Part shown: one piece after another, positions 1 to 8,779 of the stretch
Numbering within the stretch: the first letter of the stretch is position 1
How the letters are laid out: every line of letters starts with the position of its first letter
Origin: Idiomarina baltica OS145
Lineage (GTDB): Bacteria > Pseudomonadota > Gammaproteobacteria > Enterobacterales > Alteromonadaceae
NCBI RefSeq assembly: GCF_000152885.1
Contig: NZ_CH672407.1
Location: 126,411-190,410 of the forward strand
Direction: 5' to 3'
Length of the DNA: 64,000 nt
Notes under the pieces: generated by a model
What the model saw: only the letters and a program-made list of their open reading frames with translations
Databases searched by the model: none
Told to the model about the DNA's origin: nothing
Position numbers and translations under genes: made by a program

Positions 1-1294
1 CATTTTTAACGGTTGCTTCAACCCAGACAGCTTGAGCTGCTGCGTCACTTGACATACTGTCGTGGCTCTCGCTATCAGTGTTAGAGTCGTGGTTCATACG
101 TTTAAAGTCGGAAGACTTACTGGACTCAGAGTCAATTAAGAACTGAGCCGATGTAACAATTTCATCACCTGCCATAAGACCCGATAAAATCTCAACTCGC
201 GAGCTACCTAACCGCCCAACGTCAACATTAACTGATTTAAATTTCCCATCACCCAGTGCCAGGACAACTCGGTTCGAATCACCCATTCGGATAAGCGCTT
301 CTTTAGGGATGATTAAGTTTTTGTCGCCTAAACCAGCCTTAATGTTAAGATTCGCAAACATGCCCGGTTTTAAAAAACCATCCGGGTTGTCGAAGTGAAT
401 TCGAACTTGTCCCGTCCGAGTTTTAGGGTTAAGTGACGGATAGACATAATCAACCTTTCCTTGCCACTCTTTACCTGGAGCATACTCAAGGTTCATTTGA
501 ACGTCATTGCCTACCTCAACCTGGTTCAATTGCCGCTCAAAGACTTCTGCAATAACCCAAATTTTATCCAGTTGAGCAATGGTCATTAAATTCATACTCG
601 GCGTTACAAACGCACCTTCACGCACAGTCAGTCTATCCAATACCCCGGACTGCTTTGCTTTTACCGTGATTGTTTTCTGAATTTTACGAGTTTCTTTTAA
701 CTTCTTAATCTCAGATTCAGAGACTTGCAGAGCTCTTAAGCGTTCTTCAGCGGCATCAATTAGCACCTGATTACCTCTTTGCGAGGCCAATACAAGCTCC
801 TCTTGCGCATTAACCATTTCAGGAGAGTAAATACTGTATAAAGGCTCGCCGGCTTTAACCGAGTTACCAACCGCTTTTACGAAAAGCTTCTCAATCCAGC
901 CTTCAACACGAGGACTTACTGTTAATACTCGGTCCTCATCAAACTGAACATAGCCAACTGTTTCGATATCTAGGTTGAGTCTCGAGGACGTGACGGTTGC
1001 AGTTGTAACCCCAAGGTTATTAATAACGTCGGGATCAATTCTCACCGTACCAGGTGAACTCTCTTCTGCATCATCGCCATAGTAAGGAATAAGGTCCATC
1101 CCCATTGGAGACTTTCCTGGTTTGTCTCGACGATAATTGGGATCCATCGGAGCCACCCAATATAACGGCTCTTTTTCTGCATTGCCCGATGAACGATCAG
1201 ACACTTCAGTCGATTGCATTACATAGCCAATAGTGCCAGCGCCAACTGCAAAGCCTACAGCTAAACTTATAAGAGATTTGGTGACTGTTTTCAT
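1..1294 (-). CDS. cusB: CusB-type periplasmic adaptor of a heavy-metal RND pump (3' end outside window)
   Basis: Membrane-fusion subunit that would join an inner-membrane RND pump to the outer-membrane channel encoded just upstream. I read it from the minus strand: the ATG at 1294-1292 lies one base after the cusC stop and gives MKTVTKSL with one N-terminal membrane anchor. A heavy-metal-binding segment follows at about residues 45-70 (motifs MDPNYR and KSPMGMDL, seen in CusB-type adaptors), then lipoyl/hairpin/beta-barrel regions. After about residue 400 there is a Ser/Asp/His-rich linker (SESHDSMSSD) and the start of another segment (VWVEATVK), which could be a fused CusF-like domain. The frame is open to base 1, so the C-terminus is missing. 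The pump gene cusA is expected beyond the left edge. Copper/silver specificity is inferred from the HMBD segment and the neighbouring cop genes. Confidence 0.85.
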   Translation of the reverse strand, partial: MKTVTKSLISLAVGFAVGAGTIGYVMQSTEVSDRSSGNAEKEPLYWVAPMDPNYRRDKPGKSPMGMDLIPYYGDDAEESSPGTVRIDPDVINNLGVTTATVTSSRLNLDIETVGYVQFDEDRVLTVSPRVEGWIEKLFVKAVGNSVKAGEPLYSIYSPEMVNAQEELVLASQRGNQVLIDAAEERLRALQVSESEIKKLKETRKIQKTITVKAKQSGVLDRLTVREGAFVTPSMNLMTIAQLDKIWVIAEVFERQLNQVEVGNDVQMNLEYAPGKEWQGKVDYVYPSLNPKTRTGQVRIHFDNPDGFLKPGMFANLNIKAGLGDKNLIIPKEALIRMGDSNRVVLALGDGKFKSVNVDVGRLGSSRVEILSGLMAGDEIVTSAQFLIDSESSKSSDFKRMNHDSNTDSESHDSMSSDAAAQAVWVEATVKN

Positions 1295-1295
1295 T

Positions 1296-2585
1296 TTACA
1301 CTCCTGAAAGTAATAAGTAGTTTGCTTCGGCAATCAATTTTTGGCGGTTGATGGCGATTGCTAATGCATCAATTTTTGCGTCGATTTCCGCAATCTGTGA
1401 CCGTACCGCCTCGGCAAAGTCGCCATCATCATTGTTGTAGGCAGTCAATGCGGCTTCAGACTGGGCGGACATTTGTGGAAGTAGCTCTTCGTGATATAGG
1501 GCAGCACGTTCATTCAAACGGTTCAGTTGTAAAAACGTACTGCGTAAATTGGCTATTAACTGCCTGGCAACCAATAACTTCTCAGTTTTTTTTGCTTCCG
1601 TTTTAAACTTTGCTGAGCGTACCTGCTTATCCTGTTTGTTATCAGTAAATAAAGGGACATCGAACGTAACCCCGACTGACAGCAAGTCGGCACGGTCATT
1701 GCCGCTTGGATCGTCGTTTCTATGGCCATATTTCAGATTGGCTGACCATTGCGGTTTATAACCTTGCTGAGCGAGCTCGACAGACGTCTCCGACGCCAAA
1801 ATGTCTTGATCGGTCGCTTGCAAAACCGGGTGTTCTTTTATCAATTCGTACAAGGCTTGATTCGGTATTGTCGAAGGTGATAGCAATGTCTTCTTCAGCG
1901 TAAGACTCGGAAGGTCATCCGGTAACGTTGATTTCGCTATAACACCTATCCATTCCGACAATTCGCTTTGAAGTTGCTCCTCTTTTTGTCGCAGTGACGT
2001 CAACCTATCATCCAGGCGTGTAAGCTCAAGTTGGGCTCTAATAACATCTTGCTGCCGTGCTTTTCCCTCGGTACTGGTATAACTCGCCTTAGCCGTCGAC
2101 ACTAACTGTTCAAAAAGCGCTCTATCCGATTCAATCAAGCGAATACTTTGCTGAAAGAAAAAAACATCTAACCACAACTTCGTGACCGTTGTTTTGACCT
2201 TTGCAATACGATCCGCTCTCAAAAACGGTTGTTTTTGAGCTAATTGGTTTTTCTGCTTACGAGACAACGATAATGTGTCTCCTCTGGGAAATGCTTGTGA
2301 AACACCGACGACTAACTGGGTCATTCCTTCCTGTCTTGAACTAAAACTGTCAACCGGGAAACTGGCAGCCGTGAGCGATATTTGAGGGTCAGGCAAACTG
2401 GAAGAGGCTATTGCTTCACTCGCGAATGCTTCTTGGGTTTGCTTACTTGCCGTTAACCAAGGATCTTCTTGTACAGCGATACTCACTGCTTCTTGCAAAT
2501 TCAAAAGCGGCTCTTGTGCATTAACGACATTTGGCACCACTACAGTCAGAACACTTAAATAAGCCATTCTTCTTAAAAGTTTCAT
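1296..2585 (-). CDS. cusC: TolC-family outer-membrane channel of the Cus-type efflux pump
   Basis: A 429-residue outer-membrane efflux channel (CusC/CzcC branch of the TolC family) that completes the tripartite pump with the adaptor downstream. A signal peptide is visible (hydrophobic LSVLTVVVPNVVNA, then QEPLLNLQEAV). The body has two internally similar helical halves typical of OEP domains, for example SLPDPQISLTAASFP and the second-half GHRNDDPSGNDRADLLSVGV. There is no Cys lipobox after the signal, so it is probably not lipidated. It is co-transcribed with cusB (1-nt gap) and preceded by a small Cys/His-rich exported protein 170 bp upstream. Family assignment is firm; the metal is inferred from context. 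Confidence 0.85.
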   Translation of the reverse strand: MKLLRRMAYLSVLTVVVPNVVNAQEPLLNLQEAVSIAVQEDPWLTASKQTQEAFASEAIASSSLPDPQISLTAASFPVDSFSSRQEGMTQLVVGVSQAFPRGDTLSLSRKQKNQLAQKQPFLRADRIAKVKTTVTKLWLDVFFFQQSIRLIESDRALFEQLVSTAKASYTSTEGKARQQDVIRAQLELTRLDDRLTSLRQKEEQLQSELSEWIGVIAKSTLPDDLPSLTLKKTLLSPSTIPNQALYELIKEHPVLQATDQDILASETSVELAQQGYKPQWSANLKYGHRNDDPSGNDRADLLSVGVTFDVPLFTDNKQDKQVRSAKFKTEAKKTEKLLVARQLIANLRSTFLQLNRLNERAALYHEELLPQMSAQSEAALTAYNNDDGDFAEAVRSQIAEIDAKIDALAIAINRQKLIAEANYLLLSGV

Positions 2586-2755
2586 ATTGTTACTCTCAAA
2601 AACTGTGAATTTTTAAATTAAACACAGACCAAGTTATGAGTCGGACCGTAACGAGGACGACGAACGACGTCGTAACGACAATGACCGAACCAAAGCTTAT
2701 AGCTGTGCTTTTACCTGGACGATAAACGCGCCAGGAGCGAGAAATTTAGTACTTT

Positions 2756-3085
2756 TTAAGAGTAGATTGGGGGCCGAAATAGCGAGAGAGAGTGCTTTTC
2801 TTTAATATTCGTATCTAAGAATGAGGAAGCGTTAAAAACCAGCTTCTCAATAGGCGGAACGGTGGATTGCTCAGAATAAACGACAGTAATCGACGGGCTG
2901 TAACAATGTCGCATCATTGAATCAGAGCAACAATTATCGGTAAGAGAGTGCGACACTTCGCAATCAGCAAGATCACAAACCTGCTCAGTAGAATCGTGCA
3001 TACAGGCCTCTTCCGTACTGATAGTTTGTGAAAATGACATTGTTGTTACTGCCAATAGCAATAGAGCAATGATTAAACGATACAT
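2756..3085 (-). CDS. Small exported Cys/His-rich protein with LFRPPI tail (copy 1)
   Basis: A 109-residue protein with a clear signal peptide (MYRLIIALLLLAVTTMSFS), a Cys/His-rich middle (CMHDSTEQVCDLADC, then NCCSDSMMRHC) and the C-terminal tail LFRPPIYS. Function is not established. It resembles the small CzcI-like proteins that lead metal-efflux operons, and it is the first gene before cusCB on the same strand. It shares DTxI(K/R)xKHxxxLFRPPI with the protein at 15847-16197, and the tail with 22970-23311. Eight cysteines in a short oxidised-compartment protein suggest metal binding or disulfide chemistry. A possible promoter upstream reads TTGATC - 17 bp - TACAAT on the minus strand. Confidence 0.7.
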   Translation of the reverse strand: MYRLIIALLLLAVTTMSFSQTISTEEACMHDSTEQVCDLADCEVSHSLTDNCCSDSMMRHCYSPSITVVYSEQSTVPPIEKLVFNASSFLDTNIKEKHSLSLFRPPIYS

Positions 3086-3182
3086 GCGAAGTTCTGCTGT
3101 AAAAACATGCTTGAATTGTATATCTTTTGCTGATAAGGATCAATCAATTAAAAGAGATACTCATAGCGAGGTAGTCAATCCA

Positions 3183-3211
3183 GGTGGCGATACGACTACT
3201 ATATCACCACC
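3183..3211 (-). terminator. Stem-loop downstream of the PepSY/reductase operon
   Basis: GGTGGCGATA (3183-3192) pairs with TATCACCACC (3202-3211). On the minus transcript the single non-Watson-Crick position is a G-U wobble. No T-run follows, so it may be a 3'-end stabiliser rather than an intrinsic terminator. It sits just past the stop codon at 3245. Confidence 0.3.
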
Positions 3212-3244
3212 CAGATTTACGACTAACTTAGGCGATTTTAAAGT

Positions 3245-4891
3245 CTAAATACCAAAGTCATCGAACTTTATGCGTTCTCGCGGAACACCAAAGTCAGCAA
3301 GAGACTTTAACGTTGCTTCTAGCATCGGCGGAGGACCACACACGTAAATATCTAATGTTTCTTTGTTTTTGCCGGCCAACCACTTCATTGCGGTTTCGTG
3401 CACAAAACCAGTTGGTCCAGTCCAGTCATCCGACTTGGCGCTCTCAGAAAGAACAGGTATATAAGTTAACCGCTCTTCTCTTTCAAACTCGTTTCTATAA
3501 CAGAGTTCCTTTTCATATCGAGCACCGTAAAAGAATATGCAACGACGAGGAGAATCTGCTGCTAATTCACTTTGTATTAACGCTCTTAACGGTGCAACAC
3601 CTGCGCCGCCTCCAATAAAGACTTGCGTGTGACTATTTTGTTTCGTCAGCTGAAAGTCACCAAATGGTCCTACAGCATCGACACGCGCACCAGCCTCCAG
3701 ATTACATAGGTAGTTTGAGCCGATACCCGGGGGAATCCCTTCACTTGGCGATGGCAGCTGCCTTATGTTAAATACAAACTGAGTCGGGTGAGGCCGCGTA
3801 GCAACCGAGTAATGCCGTGACAATATTTCGTTTATATGTGGAATACGGAACTGCATAAATTGCCCGGCTTCATAACTAACGGGATCTGAACTTACAAAAG
3901 TAAGCTCCATAATGGATGGAGTGAGTTGCCGCTTTGAATCAAGTGTTAAAGCAATATCATCGACTCCGGCATTATGCAGCTTAACGTCATAGTCGGGTGA
4001 TGTTCTGTGCTGACACGATAAGCGCGTCCCCGCTTCTAATTCAGTAGCGCTCAATAACGCTTTTTCAGCGGCTGTCGGACTCGGTATGCTGTTGCCTTGT
4101 AGTGTCACTTTACATAATCCACAAGTACCGCCACCGCCACAACTACTCGCAATTGGTTGCCCTTTCTGCTGAAAATATTCTAGCCACGTTCTCTTACGGT
4201 TCGGATTAAAGTCACCGTTAGTAATATTTCGGCCTAAGAGAATTAAGCCCGATAACGAAAACCAAAGAGCGAATAACCCGGCACTCCAAATCAATAAATG
4301 ATTAAAGCTTCGGCCACCAGTGTAATCCATAAAATGCAGACGAAATGCCCAGTCAGCTATTGTCCATGGTGTATTGCGATGCTCCACTACCTGAGATGAG
4401 GCTTCATCGATGTATATCCGAGTATTAAGATCATCCTCGATATCAATGCGGAATCCTGAGGCATTCCAGCCATTCACTTCATCGCTTCCCTTGACTCTTT
4501 CAACCCTTTCAACCTGGCCCGGTCCATTGTAGCTATTCAGCGCTAGCTGAGTCGCCAAAGCTTGGTCCGTAGACCACCGTTCACCGGTATCTGCGTTGAA
4601 GTAAAGCAAACGTCCATCTGGCAGAGACACCTGATACTGACCTACCCCGGCAACACTGACCAGTTCAATGGAGTGAGCTAAGGGGAATCGTTGATGCATT
4701 TCAGTAACATCGATTTGAGGCGCTATTTTTTTAAGTGGGGGTTCAGAGTTTTTTGAGACCATATATTGGTGGCCTGACATTCCGTGATGTCCGGTTAAGC
4801 TAAAAAATAACCCACTCACTAGCCACAAAGCGACTTGAATCACTAAAACCAAACTCACCCAACGATGAAGCCATTGCATAAACCTTATCAT
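3245..4891 (-). CDS. PepSY-TM protein fused to a ferredoxin/FNR-type reductase (NqrF-like C-terminus)
   Basis: A 548-residue fusion. Residues 1-220 are a PepSY-TM module with membrane helices near 11-31 and 197-219 and a periplasmic loop. Residues about 235-305 form a plant-type [2Fe-2S] ferredoxin domain with ligands Cys251, Cys257, Cys260 and Cys293 (CGGGGTCGLC plus LSC). Residues about 315-548 are an FAD/NAD(P)H reductase with RHYSVAT (FAD), GGGAGVAPLR (nucleotide) and VCGPPPM. The order ferredoxin-FAD-NAD is that of NqrF. The likely role is to pass electrons from NAD(P)H across the inner membrane, for example to reduce a metal or metallophore brought in by the TonB receptor of the same operon. 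It overlaps the upstream PepSY gene by 4 bp (ATGA). Domains are clear; the substrate is unknown. Confidence 0.8.
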   Translation of the reverse strand: MIRFMQWLHRWVSLVLVIQVALWLVSGLFFSLTGHHGMSGHQYMVSKNSEPPLKKIAPQIDVTEMHQRFPLAHSIELVSVAGVGQYQVSLPDGRLLYFNADTGERWSTDQALATQLALNSYNGPGQVERVERVKGSDEVNGWNASGFRIDIEDDLNTRIYIDEASSQVVEHRNTPWTIADWAFRLHFMDYTGGRSFNHLLIWSAGLFALWFSLSGLILLGRNITNGDFNPNRKRTWLEYFQQKGQPIASSCGGGGTCGLCKVTLQGNSIPSPTAAEKALLSATELEAGTRLSCQHRTSPDYDVKLHNAGVDDIALTLDSKRQLTPSIMELTFVSSDPVSYEAGQFMQFRIPHINEILSRHYSVATRPHPTQFVFNIRQLPSPSEGIPPGIGSNYLCNLEAGARVDAVGPFGDFQLTKQNSHTQVFIGGGAGVAPLRALIQSELAADSPRRCIFFYGARYEKELCYRNEFEREERLTYIPVLSESAKSDDWTGPTGFVHETAMKWLAGKNKETLDIYVCGPPPMLEATLKSLADFGVPRERIKFDDFGI

Positions 4892-5619
4892 TGAGCACCC
4901 CCAGTCGATTTTCTCTTAAACGTAATCGTATAAAAAAGCAGGACAGTGCCCGTTATCATTAAAATAAACGTACCGATAATAAAGCCCTTTAACCACCAGG
5001 TCTCGATATCCACACGCTCGTCGTAGTCCATTATGTGTAACATCCAGGCGATATCAAACCCCCGCCAAAACGTATGTCGCTTTACCAAAAGCTCCCCGGT
5101 CGTTTCAGATAAATACAGACTGGTATTACCGAAATCGTCATAATTTACCTGCCAAATCGGTAACAAAGCACCACTCACTTCTGTTGGTGGGTTATCAGTC
5201 ATGTAAACGACCGATTCAATAGCGTCGGGATCCTTCGTGTAATATTGATTCGCTAACTCTTTAATGTGTTGTTCGGTTATATCAATACGCTGCAGCGACT
5301 CCGCATTAACTAAAAACGCTCCCTCGTTACTCTCTATTTTATACACCGGCTGTAACTTCTGATTCAGCCATACGCTTTTTAACGACGTTTTTCGTGTTTC
5401 TGGATAGCGGCTCAACAGGTCATTTAAGCTTGATATTTCAACACCTTTCGGTATTGGCTGGCTTATATCCTGAACTAAGTGATCACCATGAATATAATCC
5501 AAATCGAAGAACACCATGTAAGCGCCACTGATTGTCCAAATAACCATTTGCAGGCCAAAAATCAAAGATAGCCAACGATGCCAAACTCGCCAGCTACTGG
5601 AGCGTTTCTTTTGAGTCAT
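4888..5619 (-). CDS. PepSY-associated transmembrane protein
   Basis: A 243-residue PepSY-TM protein with one N-terminal helix (WHRWLSLIFGLQMVIWTISG), a large periplasmic domain and a C-terminal helix (GFIIGTFILMITGTVLLF). The N-terminal WRVWHRWLSL pattern and the late HIMDYDER motif match the PepSY part of its downstream neighbour (LHRWVSLV, HFMDYTG), so the two are homologous. They probably form a heteromeric membrane reductase: this member lacks the redox domains. It ends in a 4-bp overlap with the reductase gene and begins 66 bp after the TonB receptor, indicating one operon. Such genes commonly accompany siderophore or metal receptors; the cargo here is not known. Confidence 0.75.
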   Translation of the reverse strand: MTQKKRSSSWRVWHRWLSLIFGLQMVIWTISGAYMVFFDLDYIHGDHLVQDISQPIPKGVEISSLNDLLSRYPETRKTSLKSVWLNQKLQPVYKIESNEGAFLVNAESLQRIDITEQHIKELANQYYTKDPDAIESVVYMTDNPPTEVSGALLPIWQVNYDDFGNTSLYLSETTGELLVKRHTFWRGFDIAWMLHIMDYDERVDIETWWLKGFIIGTFILMITGTVLLFYTITFKRKSTGGAQ

Positions 5620-5685
5620 ACCCTACCTCAAATTTAATAAAAAAAAGCTGCCGCTCCCAGGGAAAAGCGACAGCCAGTCTAGTCT

Positions 5686-8391
5686 TTAAAAGCTGTAACG
5701 TACCTTCAGATATAACTGACGGCCTAACAAGTCATATGTCATAGTGTCAGTATTGGCGTCCGTCCAACTTTGAATATAAGGCGGTTCTTTGTCAAAAAGG
5801 TTATTAACACCGCCAGTCACGCTCAGTTTTGAATTTACGAAATAAGTTCCCTGCACGTTATGATAGAAAACACTGGGTGCTCGGGCTCCAATATCTCCCG
5901 GAGCAGCATTAATGTCATCGGCAGGTCCAATGTACTGGACGGAGTAATGTACACGCCAGTCCTGTTTCATAAAGGTTCCCGAAGCGTTTGAACGCCAATG
6001 CGTATAACTCCCTCTACCGCCAGTAATATATCCGGCATACTCAATTTCATCCGCACCAACGAAAGGCGCAAATGTATACTCATTTAGGTAACTGACATTC
6101 CAACTGAAGTCACTTTTCCAACCCAGCAGCTCGGTGTTATAAAACAAAGCCGTATCAATACCCGACACATTTTCAGTTGCGGCATTGGTGGGTTGAGCAG
6201 ACAAAAAGTTAATATCGCCAGTTAAAGAATCTCTCGTGAAATGCTCCGGACTGCAAAATGGGTGCGATAGATTTTCTGAGTTATAGCAGACAGACAGCTT
6301 CGTTGAACCGGGAATTCTTTGGATAGCATTCTCAATATCAATATCGTAGTAATCAACCGTCAATTGTAAATTGTCCGCCGAGCCGATATCCCATACGAAA
6401 CCAGCAGTGAAAGTATCTGCGTCTTCCGGTTTTAAATCTGGGTTCCCACCAACAGTGGTAAGCACTGTTGCACCAAATTGTTCATACCCTGCAGGAACGC
6501 CGTCTGCTTGACAGTTTGCCGCCACAGTTGGGTTAGCGCCGGCTTGATCCCATCCGTCACACGGGTCCGTTGTTGTCAGATTTCCTTCAGCAACACCACC
6601 GAAGAGTTCAGGTATGTTTGGAATACGAAAAGCAGTTGACTGAGTCGCCCGCACTTTCAAAGCATCCGATACACGCCAGTGAACGCTCGCTTTATAATTT
6701 CCATCACTACCAAAGGTGTCATAATCACTGTAACGATACGCTAAATCTAAATTCAACGACTGAATCAGTGGTAAGTCCGCCAGCAACGGTAAAGAAGTCT
6801 CAGCGTAAACTTCATCAACTGTATAGCTCCCTTCTATCGGGTCCGCCTGATTGGTATTCATAATGCCAGCAACAATTGATGAATCCGGGTTTCGCCAACC
6901 TTTCTCTTTACGATGTTCAACACCAAAAGCGACTGGCACCCATCCAGCAGGCATTTCAAATAAGTCGCCTGAAATGTTTGCGGTCAATGAACGTTGTTCA
7001 TTCCCCCCATTATCAGTCGTGCGAAACATGATGTAATCCAATGCCTCTTGAGACAGATCCCCATAACCCAACAAGTCGATACAGGGAATGCCATTGGAGC
7101 CGCATGTATTAGGGTCTAGGCCCGCAGATAGACGCTGCATATTGACGATATTGGTCATACCGTCAATGGCTGTATTACGGCCATAGTTATAAGCAACTTC
7201 CCAGTTCCAACCTGAGCCAATAACACCATTCATGCCGACGACCGTTCTGAACGTATTAACATCTTGAAAGAACGTTCTTGGTCCACCTTCTAATAAGCGA
7301 CGACCTTCAAGTCGAATTGTTTCGCCCGTTGGGTTTGTTGGGTGGCTGGCATCAAACTCAATACCTCTTAATGTTCCCGGCGTTGCTAATTGATCGGAGG
7401 TTCGGTTGTTGTATAAAACTTCAGCAAAAACCGCCGCATCCGAAGACAGTTGATAATCCCCGAAAGCAGAGAAATTCCAGTTTGTAATTGGGTTAACCGA
7501 ATTTAAATAAGGAAAAAATGCAAAGTTATGTTCCTCAGCGCTGTAGGGCTCATAAAAATCACCGTTACCATCAGCATCTTGACTGAAATTAATACGATCA
7601 CCAGCATTTGGACCCGTCAATATGGTTGCCCTACCCCCAATGGTACTTGAACTTCCAAAGCAATCCAGTTGGCCTGGCGTTAATTCACCCAAAGCACAAC
7701 CCGCTTGATCAGCCATATTAACTTCGTCTGAAGAACGATAGCCTAATGTCGCCATTACGCGACCTTTATCATTGCTGGCGCCAAATATCATATTAACTTT
7801 GCGATCTTGACCCTCACCATCATCTGTCGAGCCTAAGCGCCCTTCGATAGTAAAGCCATCGTAACTTTTACGGGTGATAATATTCACCACGCCCGCAACG
7901 GCGTCCGCACCGTAAATCGCTGAAGCGCCATCTTTAAGAACCTCGATGCGCTGGATCATTTCAACCGGTATCATATTTAAGTCAACAGAGCTGTTTGCGC
8001 CAGTACCGCCGTTAACAACACGACGGCCATTCAGCAGTACAAGCGTTCGGTTAATGCCCAGCCCACGCAAATTAACTTGAGCGGTGCCATAGCCGTTACC
8101 TGTCCAGTAGGCATTACTCTGGCTGCCAGCAAAACCAGCAGAGGCTGACATTCTCTGTAAAATCATTTCTACCGAGGTCATTCCCGATACTTCTATATCT
8201 TCCGCCGTGAAAACCTGAACAGGAGCAGCACTTTCTGCTTCTATTCGCTGAATTCGCGAACCAGTCACCGTGATTTTCTCAACGTCTTCGGCTTGAGTAT
8301 TATCAGATCCTGACTGTGCCCAAACTGTTGTTGTATTAAAAAGTGCCGCAGATACACCTATAGCGACAGCAGACTTAAGTAACTTTTGCAT
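5686..8391 (-). CDS. TonB-dependent outer-membrane receptor (metal/metallophore-type operon)
   Basis: A 901-residue receptor with a signal peptide (ending TTTVWAQS), a TonB-box-like stretch (EKITVTGSRI, about residues 38-47), a plug domain (VQVNLRGLGxNRTLVLLNGRR-like block; IEVLKDGASAIYGADAVAGVVNI) and a beta-barrel ending in aromatic RYSF. It leads an operon with the two PepSY genes and carries a good RBS (GAGGTG, 8 bases before ATG). A -10-like TATAAT lies at 8414-8409. A palindromic AGTTG-N6-CAACT site lies upstream. The cargo cannot be told from the sequence. The paired reductase makes a ferric or cupric chelate the best guess, and the copper genes alongside are suggestive only. Confidence 0.8.
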   Translation of the reverse strand: MQKLLKSAVAIGVSAALFNTTTVWAQSGSDNTQAEDVEKITVTGSRIQRIEAESAAPVQVFTAEDIEVSGMTSVEMILQRMSASAGFAGSQSNAYWTGNGYGTAQVNLRGLGINRTLVLLNGRRVVNGGTGANSSVDLNMIPVEMIQRIEVLKDGASAIYGADAVAGVVNIITRKSYDGFTIEGRLGSTDDGEGQDRKVNMIFGASNDKGRVMATLGYRSSDEVNMADQAGCALGELTPGQLDCFGSSSTIGGRATILTGPNAGDRINFSQDADGNGDFYEPYSAEEHNFAFFPYLNSVNPITNWNFSAFGDYQLSSDAAVFAEVLYNNRTSDQLATPGTLRGIEFDASHPTNPTGETIRLEGRRLLEGGPRTFFQDVNTFRTVVGMNGVIGSGWNWEVAYNYGRNTAIDGMTNIVNMQRLSAGLDPNTCGSNGIPCIDLLGYGDLSQEALDYIMFRTTDNGGNEQRSLTANISGDLFEMPAGWVPVAFGVEHRKEKGWRNPDSSIVAGIMNTNQADPIEGSYTVDEVYAETSLPLLADLPLIQSLNLDLAYRYSDYDTFGSDGNYKASVHWRVSDALKVRATQSTAFRIPNIPELFGGVAEGNLTTTDPCDGWDQAGANPTVAANCQADGVPAGYEQFGATVLTTVGGNPDLKPEDADTFTAGFVWDIGSADNLQLTVDYYDIDIENAIQRIPGSTKLSVCYNSENLSHPFCSPEHFTRDSLTGDINFLSAQPTNAATENVSGIDTALFYNTELLGWKSDFSWNVSYLNEYTFAPFVGADEIEYAGYITGGRGSYTHWRSNASGTFMKQDWRVHYSVQYIGPADDINAAPGDIGARAPSVFYHNVQGTYFVNSKLSVTGGVNNLFDKEPPYIQSWTDANTDTMTYDLLGRQLYLKVRYSF

Positions 8392-8779
8392 TTTGTCACC
8401 TCGATTAGATTATAATTATTTTACTTTCCGATTAGACTTCGTACTGCTATCTAAGTTGTTTATACAACTCTCAGAATAGAAACCTCAGAATTTTAGTCAA
8501 GCTAAAAACGATTAAAGTTGTATAAAAAAACCTTTAACAGCAAAGCCTATAGCAGTTGTATATTCAACTTAGAGTTATCCTCATGTATCAATAATCTTTT
8601 AAAATAAGCTCTTCAAGATGACTAGAAAAGCTATAAAAAAAGTTGTCCACTTTTTTCAAAATAAAAATAATTTTTCATTTTTAATGAATTTTTACCCTCT
8701 TCTGATTATTGATGCTTTTAATCTTTTGCCGACTATAATGCGTACATGAATACATAAGTTTTACGTAAGGAACTTGGCT
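8392..8779. promoter_or_regulatory. Divergent regulatory region with repeated AGTTG-N6-CAACT palindromes
   Basis: An AT-rich 388-bp gap between the TonB receptor (minus) and the glutaredoxin-MauE gene (plus). It holds two palindromes of identical arms, AGTTG-N6-CAACT, at 8454-8469 and 8554-8569, exactly 100 bp apart. A half site AGTTGTATA starts at 8516. An A/T inverted repeat surrounds 8640-8656. A TATAAT -10 box for the plus gene is at 8734-8739, and a -10-like ATTATA (minus strand TATAAT) is at 8409-8414. No open frame here looks coding. The palindromes look like operators, but the regulator is not identifiable from this window. Confidence 0.45.

Noticed and set aside
3030-3055. CusR-box-like AAAATGACA
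   Set aside because: It lies inside the coding sequence of the small protein (the MSFSQT region) and has only one arm of the palindrome.
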